From Thiofilum sp. (GTDB lineage: Bacteria > Pseudomonadota > Gammaproteobacteria > Thiotrichales > Thiotrichaceae), in contig NZ_JADJTF010000001.1 in assembly GCF_016711335.1 (NCBI RefSeq), positions 3,951,837-4,015,836 of the forward strand: 64,000 nucleotides of DNA. The letters are read 5' to 3'. The notes under the pieces were generated by a model. It was not told the DNA's origin. It searched no databases and saw only the letters and a program-made list of their open reading frames with translations. The position numbers and the translations under genes were made by a program. Shown one piece after another: positions 52,241 through 62,261 of this stretch (position 1 is the stretch's first letter; the number at the start of each line of letters is the position of its first letter).

Positions 52241-53751
52241 ATGGATGTTATTTTATCCGGCTTAGGTCAAGGCTTTGCCGTTGCCTTACAACCCTTCAAC
52301 TTATTTTTAGTTCTGATCGGATGCTTTTTGGGCACTCTGATTGGAGCGTTGCCGGGCATTGGTCCAATTAATGGGGTCGCCATTTTATTACCGATTGCTT
52401 ATGGCTTAGGTTTCCCCCCTGAATCGGCATTAATTTTATTGGCCGGTATTTATTACGGTGCTGAATATGGGGGACGTATTTCCTCTATTTTGCTCAATGT
52501 ACCGGGGGATGCTGGAGCGGTAATGACTACCTTAGATGGTAGCCCCATGGCTAAGCGCGGCGAGGCAGGTCGAGCATTATCTTTATCCGGTGTAGCCTCT
52601 TTTGTGGGCGGTTCTATATCGATTATTTTAATGACACTTTTTGCCCCTGCTTTAGCTGCTTTTGCGGTGCAGTTTAGCCCCGCTGACTATGTGGCTTTAA
52701 TGGTATTTGCATTCACCTCCTTAGCTTCATTAGTGGGTAAAAATGGTATTAAAACCCTTTTAGGGGCAATTATAGGATTAATGATTGCTTCTATTGGTAT
52801 TGATGCCAATACGGGTGTGATGCGCTTTACTTTGGGCAGCCCTGATCTGATGGCGGGGATTGACTTTCTTGTCATAGTAATTGGTCTATTTGGCATGGCG
52901 GAATTACTCCATCTAGTAGAATCCTATGCACGCGGAACTTTAAAAACGCTCCCCGTTGATAGCACCTTTGTTTCATGGGCCGATCTTTTTAAAGTTAAAT
53001 GGGTAATGCTGCGCTGCTCTATTATTGGCTTTATTGTAGGGGTATTACCCGGAACGGGTGCATCAGTGGCGTCTGCGGTTTCCTATGGGACAGAAAAACG
53101 CTTAGCGGGTGAGTCTGGCAAGAGCTTTGGTACGGGTGATATTCGTGGATTAGCCGCTCCTGAGTCAGCTAATAATGCCTCTGCAGGTGGCGCTATGGTT
53201 CCTATGCTCACCTTAGGGATTCCGGGGTCTGGTACGACGGCTATCTTATTAGGCGCGTTATTACTGTTTAATATCACCCCATACCTATGTTATTCCAGCA
53301 AAAGCCTGAAATTGCTTGGGGTCTTATTGCCTCGATGTATATCGGTAATGTGGCTTTATTAGTGATTAATCTACCGCTTGTAGGACTATTTGCTCGCTTA
53401 CTCACCATACCACAACAATATCTCACACCTATGATTGCTGTGTTAGCATTCATTGGGGTTTATTCGGTAGTGGGTAACCCTTTTGATCTATATCTAGCTG
53501 TCGGTTTAGGGGTATTAGGTTGGGTGTTAAAGAAACTAGAGTTTTCATTAGCTCCGGTCATTCTAGGCGTAGTATTGGGTCATTTATTTGAAGACAACTT
53601 ACGCAGAGCACTCTCTATTTCAGGAGGGGATTGGTCTATTCTAGTGCAATCGACTAATAGCATTATACTCTATGTATTTGCCGTACTGGTCGTGGCTTTA
53701 CCCATTGTTATTAGCCGTGTTATGCGAGCACGTCAGTCACAACGCCCTTAA
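52241..53751 (+). pseudogene. tctA: Tripartite tricarboxylate transporter large membrane subunit TctA, frameshifted
   Basis: The two frames 52241-53362 and 53287-53751 together encode a normal-length TctA of about 500 residues. The first contains GALPGIGPINGVAILLPIAYGL, YGAEYGGRISSILLNVPGDAGAV, GVLPGTGASVASAVSYGTEKR and LGIPGSGTTAILLGALLLFNITP. The second continues with MLFQQKPEIAWGLIASMYIGN. The join is near 53279-53287, where one base appears to be missing (family members read ITPGPMLFQ or similar). Either the gene is newly broken or the base was lost in sequencing. The other two transporter genes are intact. Confidence 0.88.
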
Positions 53752-53776
53752 CTAATGTAGTATTATCAATATAATT

Positions 53777-54807
53777 ATGAAGTTACCTTCCCGCATCATT
53801 TCGCAAACACTACTATTGGGTTTGTTAGGTGCGGGACTAGGAACACTACTCAAGCTCCCCGTCGCTCCCCTGCTGGGGAGTGCTATTTTAGTGTCTATTG
53901 CAACGCTGGCGGGGCTTAAGACCGCTAGCTCGAATCTGTTACGCAATATCAGCTTTGTGGTTTTAGGTTGCTCGCTAGGCAGTGGGATTACACCGGAAAA
54001 TCTAGCGCTGGTGGGACGTTGGCCTCTAAGCTTACTGGCGCTTACTATCACCGTTATCTTAATGATGTATGCCAATACTTGGCTCTTAGCACGATTCTAT
54101 GGGCATAGTGTAGAAACAGGTTTACTCGCCTCCAGTCCGGGCGCCTTGTCCTCGGTCATTGCTTTAGCACAAAGTGGTTACGGTAATGAACGCGCCATTA
54201 TTGTCTTGCAGGGATTACGCCTGATATTAGTCATGGCGGTTTTACCTGTGATTATTGGAGGCTTAGATTTACAAGGCACTAATAATACTGCTGCACTACA
54301 GGGGGTAATGGCTTATGCACTATTACCTAGTTTATTTGCCAGTGCTTTTCTATTGGCTTTAGTCCTAGACAAAATTCACTTCCCTGCTGCTTATATTATG
54401 GCGGGCTTAGCTCTCAGTGCTTTAGGGCATGGCACTAGCCTCATTAAAGGTATCATGCCACAACCGCTTATTGTGGCTGCCTTTATTGTAATCGGTAGCA
54501 GTGTAGGTACTCGTTTTAACGGTATGCAACGCCATGAGTTAAAGCTCTACACCGGAGCTGCGATAGCGAGTGTCACATTAAGCAGTATCATTGCGGCTAT
54601 GATGGCTTATGGGGTCGCCCTATTATTGCAATTACCGTTTGGACAGGTATGGGTTGCTTATTCTCCGGGGGCGTTGAGGCGATGGCGGCGGTGGCAATGG
54701 CTCTACACTACGACCCTGCTTATGTAGCTATACATCATCTATCACGTATTGTGGGGCTGGTGCTCACGTTACCGTGGATTATGACTTGGCTGAAGCGTAG
54801 TTCTTAG
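53777..54807 (+). pseudogene. AbrB-family (ammonia monooxygenase-like) membrane protein, 3' frameshift
   Basis: The first frame encodes 316 residues of a roughly 10-helix protein with two AbrB-type repeats (LGAGLGTLLKLPVAPLLGSAIL and PAAYIMAGLALSALGHG; GSSVGTRFNGMQ). After YSPGAL it turns to basic nonsense. Adding one G near 54677 restores a natural end (EAMAALALALHYDPAYVA... to the stop at 54805-54807). Family members are membrane proteins of unclear transport role, unrelated to the AbrB DNA-binding protein of Bacillus. It lies just after tctA on the same strand and may be co-transcribed. Confidence 0.8.
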
Positions 54808-54809
54808 GC

Positions 54810-56039
54810 TCAATAGGGCATTACCATCACCCGCCCTACCATGCCTGCTCCATATTGACCGGGTTGTAAGGAAGCAAAATCCACATTGCCTACCTCCGTA
54901 AATTGCCAAATCAACTCTCCACTGTGTCCGGGGGCTAACGTCAAAAGTGGATTGACAGGAGTACTAGGCTCTAGCACTAATTGCTGTGCTAAAGTGCGTA
55001 AGGGAGCACTTTGCCCTAGAGTCCAGTCTTGTTTCACTAAGCCTCGGTTATGAATCACAAAGCGGATGGTTTCATTTTGCCTTACCATAATCAGATTAGG
55101 CTCATAGCGTAATGAATCCAACATGGTAATTTCGACCACACGATCCACATAAGCCGCCTCACCATAGCGCCCAATCGCTGGAGCACTATAATGATCTTGT
55201 GCGGAGCTAAAGCTAGGTATTTTGCTTAAATGACGGCTTGATGAGGCAACGGTTGCCTGTGGTGGTACAGAAGTGAGTATTGTGGGTTCTAGGGGTGCTT
55301 GACCTGTTAACTCTGCACCGACTAGCTGTTCTAACTGCTCACGCTCAGCCGCTTGAGCCACTACTTGTTCAGGGGTGGGAAGTGGACTTGGTATAAATTG
55401 AGTTGTTAAAGCAGTACTAGAGTCATTAGAGGCTGGTGCATGAGGATGATTTACGGTAGAGACCAGCGTAGGAGAATCATGGACTATAGTCTGAGGGTTT
55501 AACGCGACAGGGTTAATGTCTTGCTGTTCATGGGCTAAGGGGTCAGGATAGGCTTTAAAGTACTGATGCGCGGCTAAAGACCCCGCCCCCACTAATACTA
55601 CAGCAGCGGAAGCATAACTTTTCCAATGCCCTAACGTGTCTTGCTCCACACTCCACAACAAAGCCACTAATGACATAATAAAACCTAAGGGCACTACCCA
55701 TAAGCTACGATCCGGTGAATCAGGAAAGTGCTGTAATCCTCCGGTAAATAATCCCAAGCCAATAGCTAACACAGTACCTAGGATTAAGGATTTGATTAAA
55801 CCATTATGATTGAAACGCTCCGCAGTAAAATACTCAATCATTTGTCCCAAAACGAAAAATACTACGCCAATGCCTGCGGTCATCAAGGAACGAGTATTGC
55901 TAAAAGCGCCATGACTGACAGCACCGGCAATAAAGCTGATGCCGATATAACGGCACAACATCGCAATATGTTGTAAAGACAATGTAGTAGATGAACCCGC
56001 AAACATACCAACCCCTGCACTATCATTATTACTATGCAA
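54810..56039 (-). CDS. Membrane-anchored cupredoxin-like protein lacking copper ligands
   Basis: The 409-residue protein has four to five membrane helices in about residues 20-165 (YIGISFIAGAVSHGAF, TAGIGVVFFVLGQMI, LILGTVLAIGLGLF, RSLWVVPLGFIMSLVALLW, SAAVVLVGAGSLAAH), a Pro/Ser/Thr-rich spacer (170-290) and a C-terminal cupredoxin domain (300-409). The adjacent paralogue has HELTLG, FACLQPGH and AGM at the expected copper ligands. Here the same places read QDWTLG, FASLQPGQ and AGM, so the His, Cys and His are all lost and type 1 copper binding is unlikely. It is convergent with the AbrB-family gene. Confidence 0.7.
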   Translation of the reverse strand: MHSNNDSAGVGMFAGSSTTLSLQHIAMLCRYIGISFIAGAVSHGAFSNTRSLMTAGIGVVFFVLGQMIEYFTAERFNHNGLIKSLILGTVLAIGLGLFTGGLQHFPDSPDRSLWVVPLGFIMSLVALLWSVEQDTLGHWKSYASAAVVLVGAGSLAAHQYFKAYPDPLAHEQQDINPVALNPQTIVHDSPTLVSTVNHPHAPASNDSSTALTTQFIPSPLPTPEQVVAQAAEREQLEQLVGAELTGQAPLEPTILTSVPPQATVASSSRHLSKIPSFSSAQDHYSAPAIGRYGEAAYVDRVVEITMLDSLRYEPNLIMVRQNETIRFVIHNRGLVKQDWTLGQSAPLRTLAQQLVLEPSTPVNPLLTLAPGHSGELIWQFTEVGNVDFASLQPGQYGAGMVGRVMVMPY

Positions 56040-56186
56040 TGAGGATAATCTGTCCTCATTTTTAATAACTCAGATTGTGCCGCTAAGTGGGTAGTTAATA
56101 AGAGCAGGTTTTGTGCTAACGGCTATAGTTAGCAGACTGAAATCGGAGTGTTTAGTAATAGCCGTGCACTTAATAGCTTTTGAGTA

Positions 56187-57245
56187 TTAAGAATCTTTTT
56201 TCACCGTCACCGCGCCCCTCATGCCTGCTTCAAAATGTCCGGGCTGTAAACATGCAAAATCCACTGTACCGGCTTGAGTAAACTGCCAAATGATTTCACC
56301 CTTTGCTCCCGCTTCTAGCGCTACCATATTAGGATCATTGTGCTCCATATTGGGAAACTTAAGCATTTGTGCCGCATGCTCTTTTAAGAATGCTGGATCA
56401 CCTAAAGTCAGCTCGTGTTTTAATTGCCCTTTATTTTCCACAATCAAAAGTACTGTTTCACCTTCTTTAACATTAATAGAGCTAGGCTCATAACGCATCG
56501 TGTCATCCATAGTCACATGAATAACGCGCTCGACCTTAGCTGGATCACCTGCTTGACCAATAGCACTAACTTGGGTTCCATGGTCGTGTGCACTGTGATC
56601 GTGGGCTGAGTGGTCATGAGACGGAGTAGCGCTCGTATTGCTAGCTTGTGCTACGACTGGTGCAGATGGCGCTACATGATCATGAATTGAGTGATCGTGT
56701 GCGGCTGATTCTTGCCCTGTAGTAGATTCTTGTGTGACTACCCTCACCATGACTGTGACCACCATGATCATCTACCCAAGGGGTTCGCTGTAAAATACTG
56801 ATGTGCCCCTAATGAAATCGCCCCTACCACCACAAACGAGGCGGCTGCATAGCGCTTAATATTACCCGTGAGTTGCTCCTTATTCATCCAAATCAAAGCC
56901 GCTAAAGTCATAGCAAAACCCAGTGGTACGACCCATAAACTACGCTCTGGTGAATCGGGGAAATGCTGCAAACTTCCCGTAAAAAAAGCCCATCCCTATG
57001 GCTAAGAGTGCGCCTAATAACAGCGATAACCCCAAACCTCTGGTATCTCCCTTTTGGCGTGTCTCAATAAACTGCCCTATGAGAAACATAACAACCCCAA
57101 TACCCGCCGTCATTAGGGAGCGCAAACCCGAAAACACGCCATGACTCACTGCCCCTGCGACAAAGCTAATGCCAATATATTTGCAAATCATCGACAAATG
57201 TTGACTCGCAAAACTACCTTGGTGCGCTGGCTCCGTACTTGCCAT
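56187..57245 (-). pseudogene. Membrane-anchored cupredoxin-like protein with intact copper ligands, frameshifted
   Basis: Three overlapping frames (57245-56940, 56971-56768, 56771-56187) line up end to end with the 54810-56039 paralogue: four to five membrane helices, a His-rich linker (repeats of HDHSAHDH type), then a cupredoxin domain. Its ligands are complete: His in LKHELTLG, Cys and His in FACLQPGHF, Met in AGM. The first break is one extra base in a run of seven A near 56986. One or two more lie in the His-rich stretch near 56735-56775. AGGAG precedes the start. An exported or membrane-bound electron carrier or copper protein is likely if the gene is really intact. Confidence 0.7.
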
Positions 57246-57372
57246 AGTGGACTCCTATTTAGATGGATAGCTTAATTTATAAGCCCAATGTTGGGACTTT
57301 AGCCAGTCAGTATTGTGAGTTATCAAGGTTGATTGTCAATTATCCCACTAAAGTACTCCCCTATTGTCATAC

Positions 57373-57401
57373 TTGACTTTCAAGGGTCTGCCCTGCATAA
57401 C
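57373..57401 (+). promoter_or_regulatory. Candidate sigma-70 promoter for the SQR-family gene
   Basis: TTGACT at 57373-57378 and CATAAC at 57396-57401 are separated by 17 bp, and the start codon follows 37 bp later with AAGG before it. The -35 is strong and the -10 only fair. Confidence 0.4.
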
Positions 57402-57438
57402 CCTTTCCATGCATACATCTTTTTTCTAAGGTAACAAC

Positions 57439-58565
57439 ATGACTCATATCGCCGTGATTGGTGCAGGTTTTGCGGGACTAACCGCGATTCGCACCCTGCG
57501 CAAACTAGACAAAACCATTGATATTACCCTCATTTCACCTAAGGCCGAATTACATTACCTGCCTAGTACCATCTGGATTCCTAGCGGCTTACGGACTCGT
57601 GAAGATGTGGTGATTCCACTCGATAATTTTCTCAAACGTATGAATGTGCAATTTAAAGCCGCAAAAGTAACGGGCTTAAAAGACGGTGGACGCACTATCG
57701 AAACCGATCAAGGTATGGTCACTAGCGACGGCGTTATTATTGCCTCCGGTGGACAATTTATAAAAAAGCTCCCCGGCATTGAACACGCTATTACGCCCTG
57801 TGAAGGGGTCGATGCAGCGGAAAAAATCCGTGATCGTTTAAAAGCACTGCAAAGCGGCACGATTGCTATTGGTTTTGCAGGTAATCCTAATGAGCCTACT
57901 GCGATGCGCGGTGGCCCGATGTTTGAATACCTATTTGGCATTGATACCTTATTACGCAAGCAAGGTCGCCGTGACCAATTTAAATTAGTCTTTTTCAGTC
58001 CCGCAGAGAAACCCGGTAATCGCTTAGGCGAAAAAGCGGTAGCAGGCTTAATGGCTGAAATGGAAAAGCGCGGTATAGAGCGTCATTTAGGACATAAAAT
58101 GAAAGGCTTTGAGGCGAATAAAGTCAAAACCGAGGGTGGTGAATTTGCTGCTGATTTGATTTTATTTATGCCGGGTATGACGGGTAATTCGTGGTTTGAT
58201 AATAGTGAATTACCGCGCTCTGCGGGCGGTTTAGTACAAGCCGATAAGCATTGTAAAGTAGCAGGCTTGGATAAGGTTTATGTGGCGGGCGATTCGGGTA
58301 GTTTTCCGGGACCTGATTGGATGCCTAAACAAGCGCATATGGCGGACTTACAAGCAGAAGCGGCTGCAAAAATTTACTAGCTGAAATCAAGGGTAAACCT
58401 GCCGATCATACGTTTAAAGTCGAGCTGATTTGTATCGTGGACTCGAATGAAAAAGGTATGTTGATTAAACGCACTGAGACAGGTAGCACACTATTACCTA
58501 ATTGCCGTGCATTCCATTGGGCAAAACGTGGCTTTGAAAAAGTATATTTGCGCAAATACCGTTAA
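57439..58565 (+). pseudogene. Sulfide:quinone oxidoreductase-family flavoprotein, frameshifted near the C-terminus
   Basis: The first frame (to 58380) encodes 313 residues of a two-dinucleotide-fold flavoprotein: FAD-binding IAVIGAGFAGLTAIRTLRKL at the N-terminus, ELHYLPSTIWIPSGLRTREDV, and the second FAD motif VYVAGDSGSFPGPDWMPKQAHMADLQAEAAAK. Adding one A to a run of five A near 58371 continues the frame (NLLAEIKGKPADHTF ... KVYLRKYR) to a stop at 58563-58565, a natural length of about 375 residues. SQR enzymes oxidise sulfide and reduce quinone at the membrane. Cys residues are present at TPCEGVD and KHCKVAG, but I cannot confirm the catalytic pair, so another SQR-like activity is possible. 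Confidence 0.75.
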
Positions 58566-58570
58566 TGCAC

Positions 58571-58611
58571 TTGAGCAGGGTTAGGTATTTAACACGCCTA
58601 ATCCTGCTCAA
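58571..58611. terminator. Long hairpin between convergent genes (possible bidirectional terminator)
   Basis: The arms 58571-58585 and 58597-58611 pair over 15 bp with one G-T, loop of 11. The right arm contains the stop codon of the minus-strand AAA-ATPase-like gene. No T-tract follows on either strand, so it may protect the 3' ends or slow polymerase rather than terminate alone. Confidence 0.5.
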
Positions 58612-60154
58612 TGGCAAAGCCGACAATATTACGTGTGACCTTACTAAACTCCACACCAATTAAGTATAAGGGCTGATTCAATGCCCGATACTTGTCCGCA
58701 TAGCGCTTGTCATGGATTTGTCTAAGCGCTTCGCCCTCTGAGCTATGCTCAAGCACTTTGAATTCAAATAAGTAAATGCGCCCGCTGAATTTCACCGCCA
58801 TGTCTAGACGCCCCAAGCTCGAACTATCTTCGACTATGGTGTCAATCCCTAGCGCGGCAAAATGGGAGTAAAAAATGGAAGCATAGTAGCCTTCATACTG
58901 CGCTAATACCCCTCGGCTGCTGTCATACCATTGATGCGGAATACTGGCGAAAAAGGCGTGGAATAAGCCTTGGAGTTCTTCTACCGCATTACGTTGCAGG
59001 ATTTTAATCAGGTTAATACGATTGCGTAGAGCCAAGCTTTCATTCACCCCATAGGCACTCAGTAGGCTGCTATTGAGACTGCTTTTCACTTCATGATTGG
59101 GGTAGCCCAAGGTGTAAAACCAATAGCCGAGCAGGGGTTGTTCGACTTGATGAATAGTTAAATAGCCCGTTTGAAACAACAGCGCTTCATTACTGATATG
59201 GTCAATATCAAAGGCTGAGAGTAGGGCTTCATCGGATTGGAGTTGTTCTAAATTGGGAGTGAAGAATTGATTATTGGCTAGGTGGCGAATCAGGAAGGTG
59301 GGTGTTCCCGTTTCAAACCAGTAGTTTTTAAATTCGCGGCGATCAAACAGATTGAGGACATCAAAGGGATTATAAACGCCCTCCCCTAGCCAGTTATATC
59401 CGTTATACCAATAGCGAATACTGTCTCGGTCTAAGCCCTCCAACTCTGGGGCAAACACGGTGTCTATATCCTGATCGGTATACCCGCATAGGGTGCTGTA
59501 GCGTTTATCAAGAGTAATATCTTTGAGGTTGTTCAAGCCCGAAAATAAGCTCACCTTGGAGAATTTAGTCACTCCGGTCAATAAACTAAATTTGATCTTG
59601 GCGTCATAGTCTTTGATCGTACTGTAAAAACCGCGTAGAAAATCTCGATTCGCACTCGCTAATTCACGATTTTCGAGCGCGTCTAAGATGGGTTTGTCGT
59701 ATTCATCGATTAGAATCACTAAGGGTAAATTGGTTTGCTCGGTCAACCTATCAATCAAATCCGCAAAACGCCCCCCCACATCCTCTAATCGCGGTGGCAT
59801 ATCTAAAATACGCTCAAAATAACTTAATTGCTGATGCAGCGACTCTTTTAATGCAGAATGAACATTATAATTATTACGCCCAAAACTAAAGCGTAGTACT
59901 GGATATTGTACCGACCAATCCCATTGATCGTGGATGGCTAAGCCTCTAAATAGAAGTTCATTGCCTTCAAACAGTTCTTTAAGCGTATCCAGAAATAGGC
60001 TCTTACCAAAGCGACGCGGACGGGAGAGAAAATAGTGTTTACCTGACTCTATCAGACTAAGGGCTAACGCGGTTTTATCGACGTAGTAATAGTTATTTTC
60101 ACGAATTTCGCGGAAGGTTTGAATACCGATGGGCAATTTTTTACGTGCTGTCAT
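58598..60154 (-). CDS. AAA-ATPase-like protein with PD-(D/E)XK nuclease-like C-terminus
   Basis: The 518-residue protein has the AAA-ATPase-like domain typical of this large environmental family: LPIGIQTFREIRENNYYYVDKT, Walker A-like SRPRRFGKSLFLDTL, Walker B-like LVILIDEYDKPI, and LLTGVTKFSKVSLFSGLNNL. The C-terminal domain (about 420-518) has a PD-(D/E)XK pattern: RLDMAVKFSGRIYLFEFKV followed by QIHDKRYADKY. These proteins often occur in many copies per genome and may be selfish or defence-linked. Their function is not established. It is convergent with the SQR-family gene and divergent from the thioesterase gene. Confidence 0.88.
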   Translation of the reverse strand: MTARKKLPIGIQTFREIRENNYYYVDKTALALSLIESGKHYFLSRPRRFGKSLFLDTLKELFEGNELLFRGLAIHDQWDWSVQYPVLRFSFGRNNYNVHSALKESLHQQLSYFERILDMPPRLEDVGGRFADLIDRLTEQTNLPLVILIDEYDKPILDALENRELASANRDFLRGFYSTIKDYDAKIKFSLLTGVTKFSKVSLFSGLNNLKDITLDKRYSTLCGYTDQDIDTVFAPELEGLDRDSIRYWYNGYNWLGEGVYNPFDVLNLFDRREFKNYWFETGTPTFLIRHLANNQFFTPNLEQLQSDEALLSAFDIDHISNEALLFQTGYLTIHQVEQPLLGYWFYTLGYPNHEVKSSLNSSLLSAYGVNESLALRNRINLIKILQRNAVEELQGLFHAFFASIPHQWYDSSRGVLAQYEGYYASIFYSHFAALGIDTIVEDSSSLGRLDMAVKFSGRIYLFEFKVLEHSSEGEALRQIHDKRYADKYRALNQPLYLIGVEFSKVTRNIVGFAIEQD

Positions 60155-60253
60155 GGTGAGCTAAGACCTAATTGGACGTAAGCCTAGTTTAGCACGCTTC
60201 TCTAGGGCGCTAACTTTCTTTACTATCCCACTAAACTATTAGCGAGGATAGCT

Positions 60254-60661
60254 ATGCTTAGTGCACAACAACTCAATACCTTTTTATCCCATGAATTCCC
60301 ACAATGCCCAGCCGTAGTCGAGCAAGTCGGTGAGCGCAGTAGTACGGTGCGCTATAAAGTCGATGTTTCCGCATTGCGTCCGGGAGGCACGGTATCAGGA
60401 CCTACCATGATGTTACTCGCCGATGTAGCCTTATATGCAGCCATTTTAGGAACTATTGGTTTAGTGCCTCTAGCCGTTACCACCAATCTCAATATTAATT
60501 TTTTACGTAAACCTCAGGCAGATAAAGACCTAATTGGCGTTTGTACCCTACTTAAATTGGGTAAAGTGCTGGCAGTGGGTGAGGTGAGTATTTATTCAGA
60601 GGGTGAAGACGAACCTGTTGCCCACGCAGTAGGTACTTATTCTATTCCGCCCAAGCAATAA
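60254..60661 (+). CDS. PaaI-family hotdog thioesterase
   Basis: The 135-residue protein has the hotdog-fold pattern of PaaI-type acyl-CoA thioesterases: LRPGGTVSGPTMMLLADVALYAAILGTIG (with the conserved Asp) and VTTNLNINFLRKP, then LGKVLAVGEVSIYSEGEDEPVAHAVGTYSIP. The substrate is unknown, and cytosolic hydrolysis of an acyl- or aryl-CoA is expected. It lies 50 bp before the D-lactate dehydrogenase-like gene on the same strand and may be co-expressed. Confidence 0.85.
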   Translation: MLSAQQLNTFLSHEFPQCPAVVEQVGERSSTVRYKVDVSALRPGGTVSGPTMMLLADVALYAAILGTIGLVPLAVTTNLNINFLRKPQADKDLIGVCTLLKLGKVLAVGEVSIYSEGEDEPVAHAVGTYSIPPKQ

Positions 60662-60713
60662 ACTGCGAATTACCGTAAGCTCTAACTCAATGCTTCTTTC
60701 TTGAGACACTATC

Positions 60714-62096
60714 ATGACCGCTAGACACGCTGCTGCTCTACAAGCTTTTGCTGATCATTTTGGCAAAGACTTCTCCACGAATCTTACTACTCGCCAACAA
60801 CACGCCCATACTCAGACTTGGCTGACTAACCAACCGGCGGATGGGGTGTTATTGGCTCATAATAAGCAGATGCTCATTGATGCGGTTAAACTGGCGGCGA
60901 ACTATCAGTGTCCCATTATTCCTTTTGGAATTGGTTCGTCTTTAGAGGGTCATGTCAATGCACCGCTCGGTGGGGTGTGTATTGATCTATCCACTATGAA
61001 TCAAGTACTCGAAATTCACGCTGAGGATTTAGCAGTTACCGTGCAACCCGGCGTTACGCGAGAAGCGCTTAATCAAACTTTACGTCATACAGGACTATTT
61101 TTCCCCATTGATCCTGGGGCTAATGCGACCTTAGGCGGTATGACCTCCACCCGTGCCTCAGGCACTAATGCAGTACGCTACGGCACAATGAAAGATGTCA
61201 TTTTAAATCTAGAGGTGATCACGGCTACGGGTGAAGTGATTAAAACCGCCAGTCGTGCCAAAAAAAAGTGCGGCAGGCTATGACCTCACACGCTTATTTA
61301 TAGGTGCTGAGGGGACTTTAGGCTTGATCAGTGAATTAACCGTCAAAGTGTTTGGTCGCCCTGAAGTAGTCGCAGGTGGAGTATGTGCTTTTCCTAGTGT
61401 CAATGCCGCCTGCCTTGCCGTGATTCAAACCATTCAATATGGTATTCCGGTGGCACGTATTGAGTTGCTGGATGAATTACAAGTCAAAGCGTGTAATAAC
61501 TATTCCAAACTCACTATGCCTGAACAACCCACGCTATTTGTCGAATTTCATGGTAGTGCCTTGGGGGTAGCAGAACAGGCTGACACCTTTGCCGAGATTG
61601 CGAAAGAACACGGCGCTGATACTTTTTTAATTGGTCTAGTGATGAGAGCCAATTATCTCAATTATGGAAAGCTCGCCATCAAGCCTATTTTGCAGTGCAA
61701 TCGTTGCGCCCTGACTGTAAGCCTTGCGCCACCGATGCCTGTGTACCGATTTCAAGATTAGCCGATTGTGTAGCTGAAACCCGCGCCGATATTGAAGCAA
61801 CAGGTTTAATTGCGCCTATAGTTGGGCATGTGGGTGATGGTAATTTTCATGTGTCGCTATTGATTGATGTAAACAACCCGCATGAGATTGAAAAGGCTGA
61901 AAGCTTCATGGCTCGCCTGAGCGAACGTGCTATTAAAATGGGCGGCACTTGTACGGGCGAACATGGCATTGGTCAAGGTAAACAAAAGTATTTAAGTGCT
62001 GAATTAGGAGAGAACACAGTGGAAGTGATGCGCCTGATTAAACGAGCACTGGATCCACACAATATTATGAATCCGGGGAAGATTTTTAGTCTTTAA
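60714..62096 (+). pseudogene. FAD-binding D-lactate dehydrogenase-like oxidase, two frameshifts
   Basis: Three frames (60714-61283, 61255-61761, 61695-62096) together give a complete GlcD/Dld-type flavoprotein of about 460 residues. The FAD-binding domain reads IIPFGIGSSLEGHVNAPLGG, FPIDPGANATLGGMTSTRASGTNAVRYG, AAGYDLTRLFIGAEGTLG. The C-terminal domain has HVGDGNFHVSL and CTGEHGIGQGKQKYL ending LDPHNIMNPGKIF. The first break is one extra A in a run of eight A (61260-61267). The second is one missing T in a run of six T near 61622-61628, after which WSSDESQLSQLWKARHQAYFA would continue. It is closest in pattern to cytochrome-linked D-lactate dehydrogenases. A related 2-hydroxyacid is possible. 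Confidence 0.82.
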
Positions 62097-62135
62097 TGTA
62101 ATACCTCTTTAATGCATATCAAGCTAAGCTGCTTT

Positions 62136-62246
62136 CTAGGATAATGGGTAAGGGTTAACAGACCGTTTTGTCGCAGGGATGCGACAAAGAGCGTACAGGG
62201 ATGTATTCACCGCGTGTCTGTTAAGCCTTACCCATTAGCCGCCTAG
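62136..62246. repeat. Palindromic intergenic repeat, variant with related core
   Basis: Imperfect inverted arms (CTAGG, then GGGTAAGG and TTAACAGAC, mirrored at the right end) flank a core with a GTCGCA/TGCGAC hairpin at 62170-62185 and the block TACAGGGATGTATTCAC. That block and a small GC hairpin are shared with the core at 14197-14326 although the outer arms differ. It lies between the convergent D-lactate dehydrogenase-like gene and moaB. Confidence 0.65.
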
Positions 62247-62261
62247 TGTACCACCAACCAA

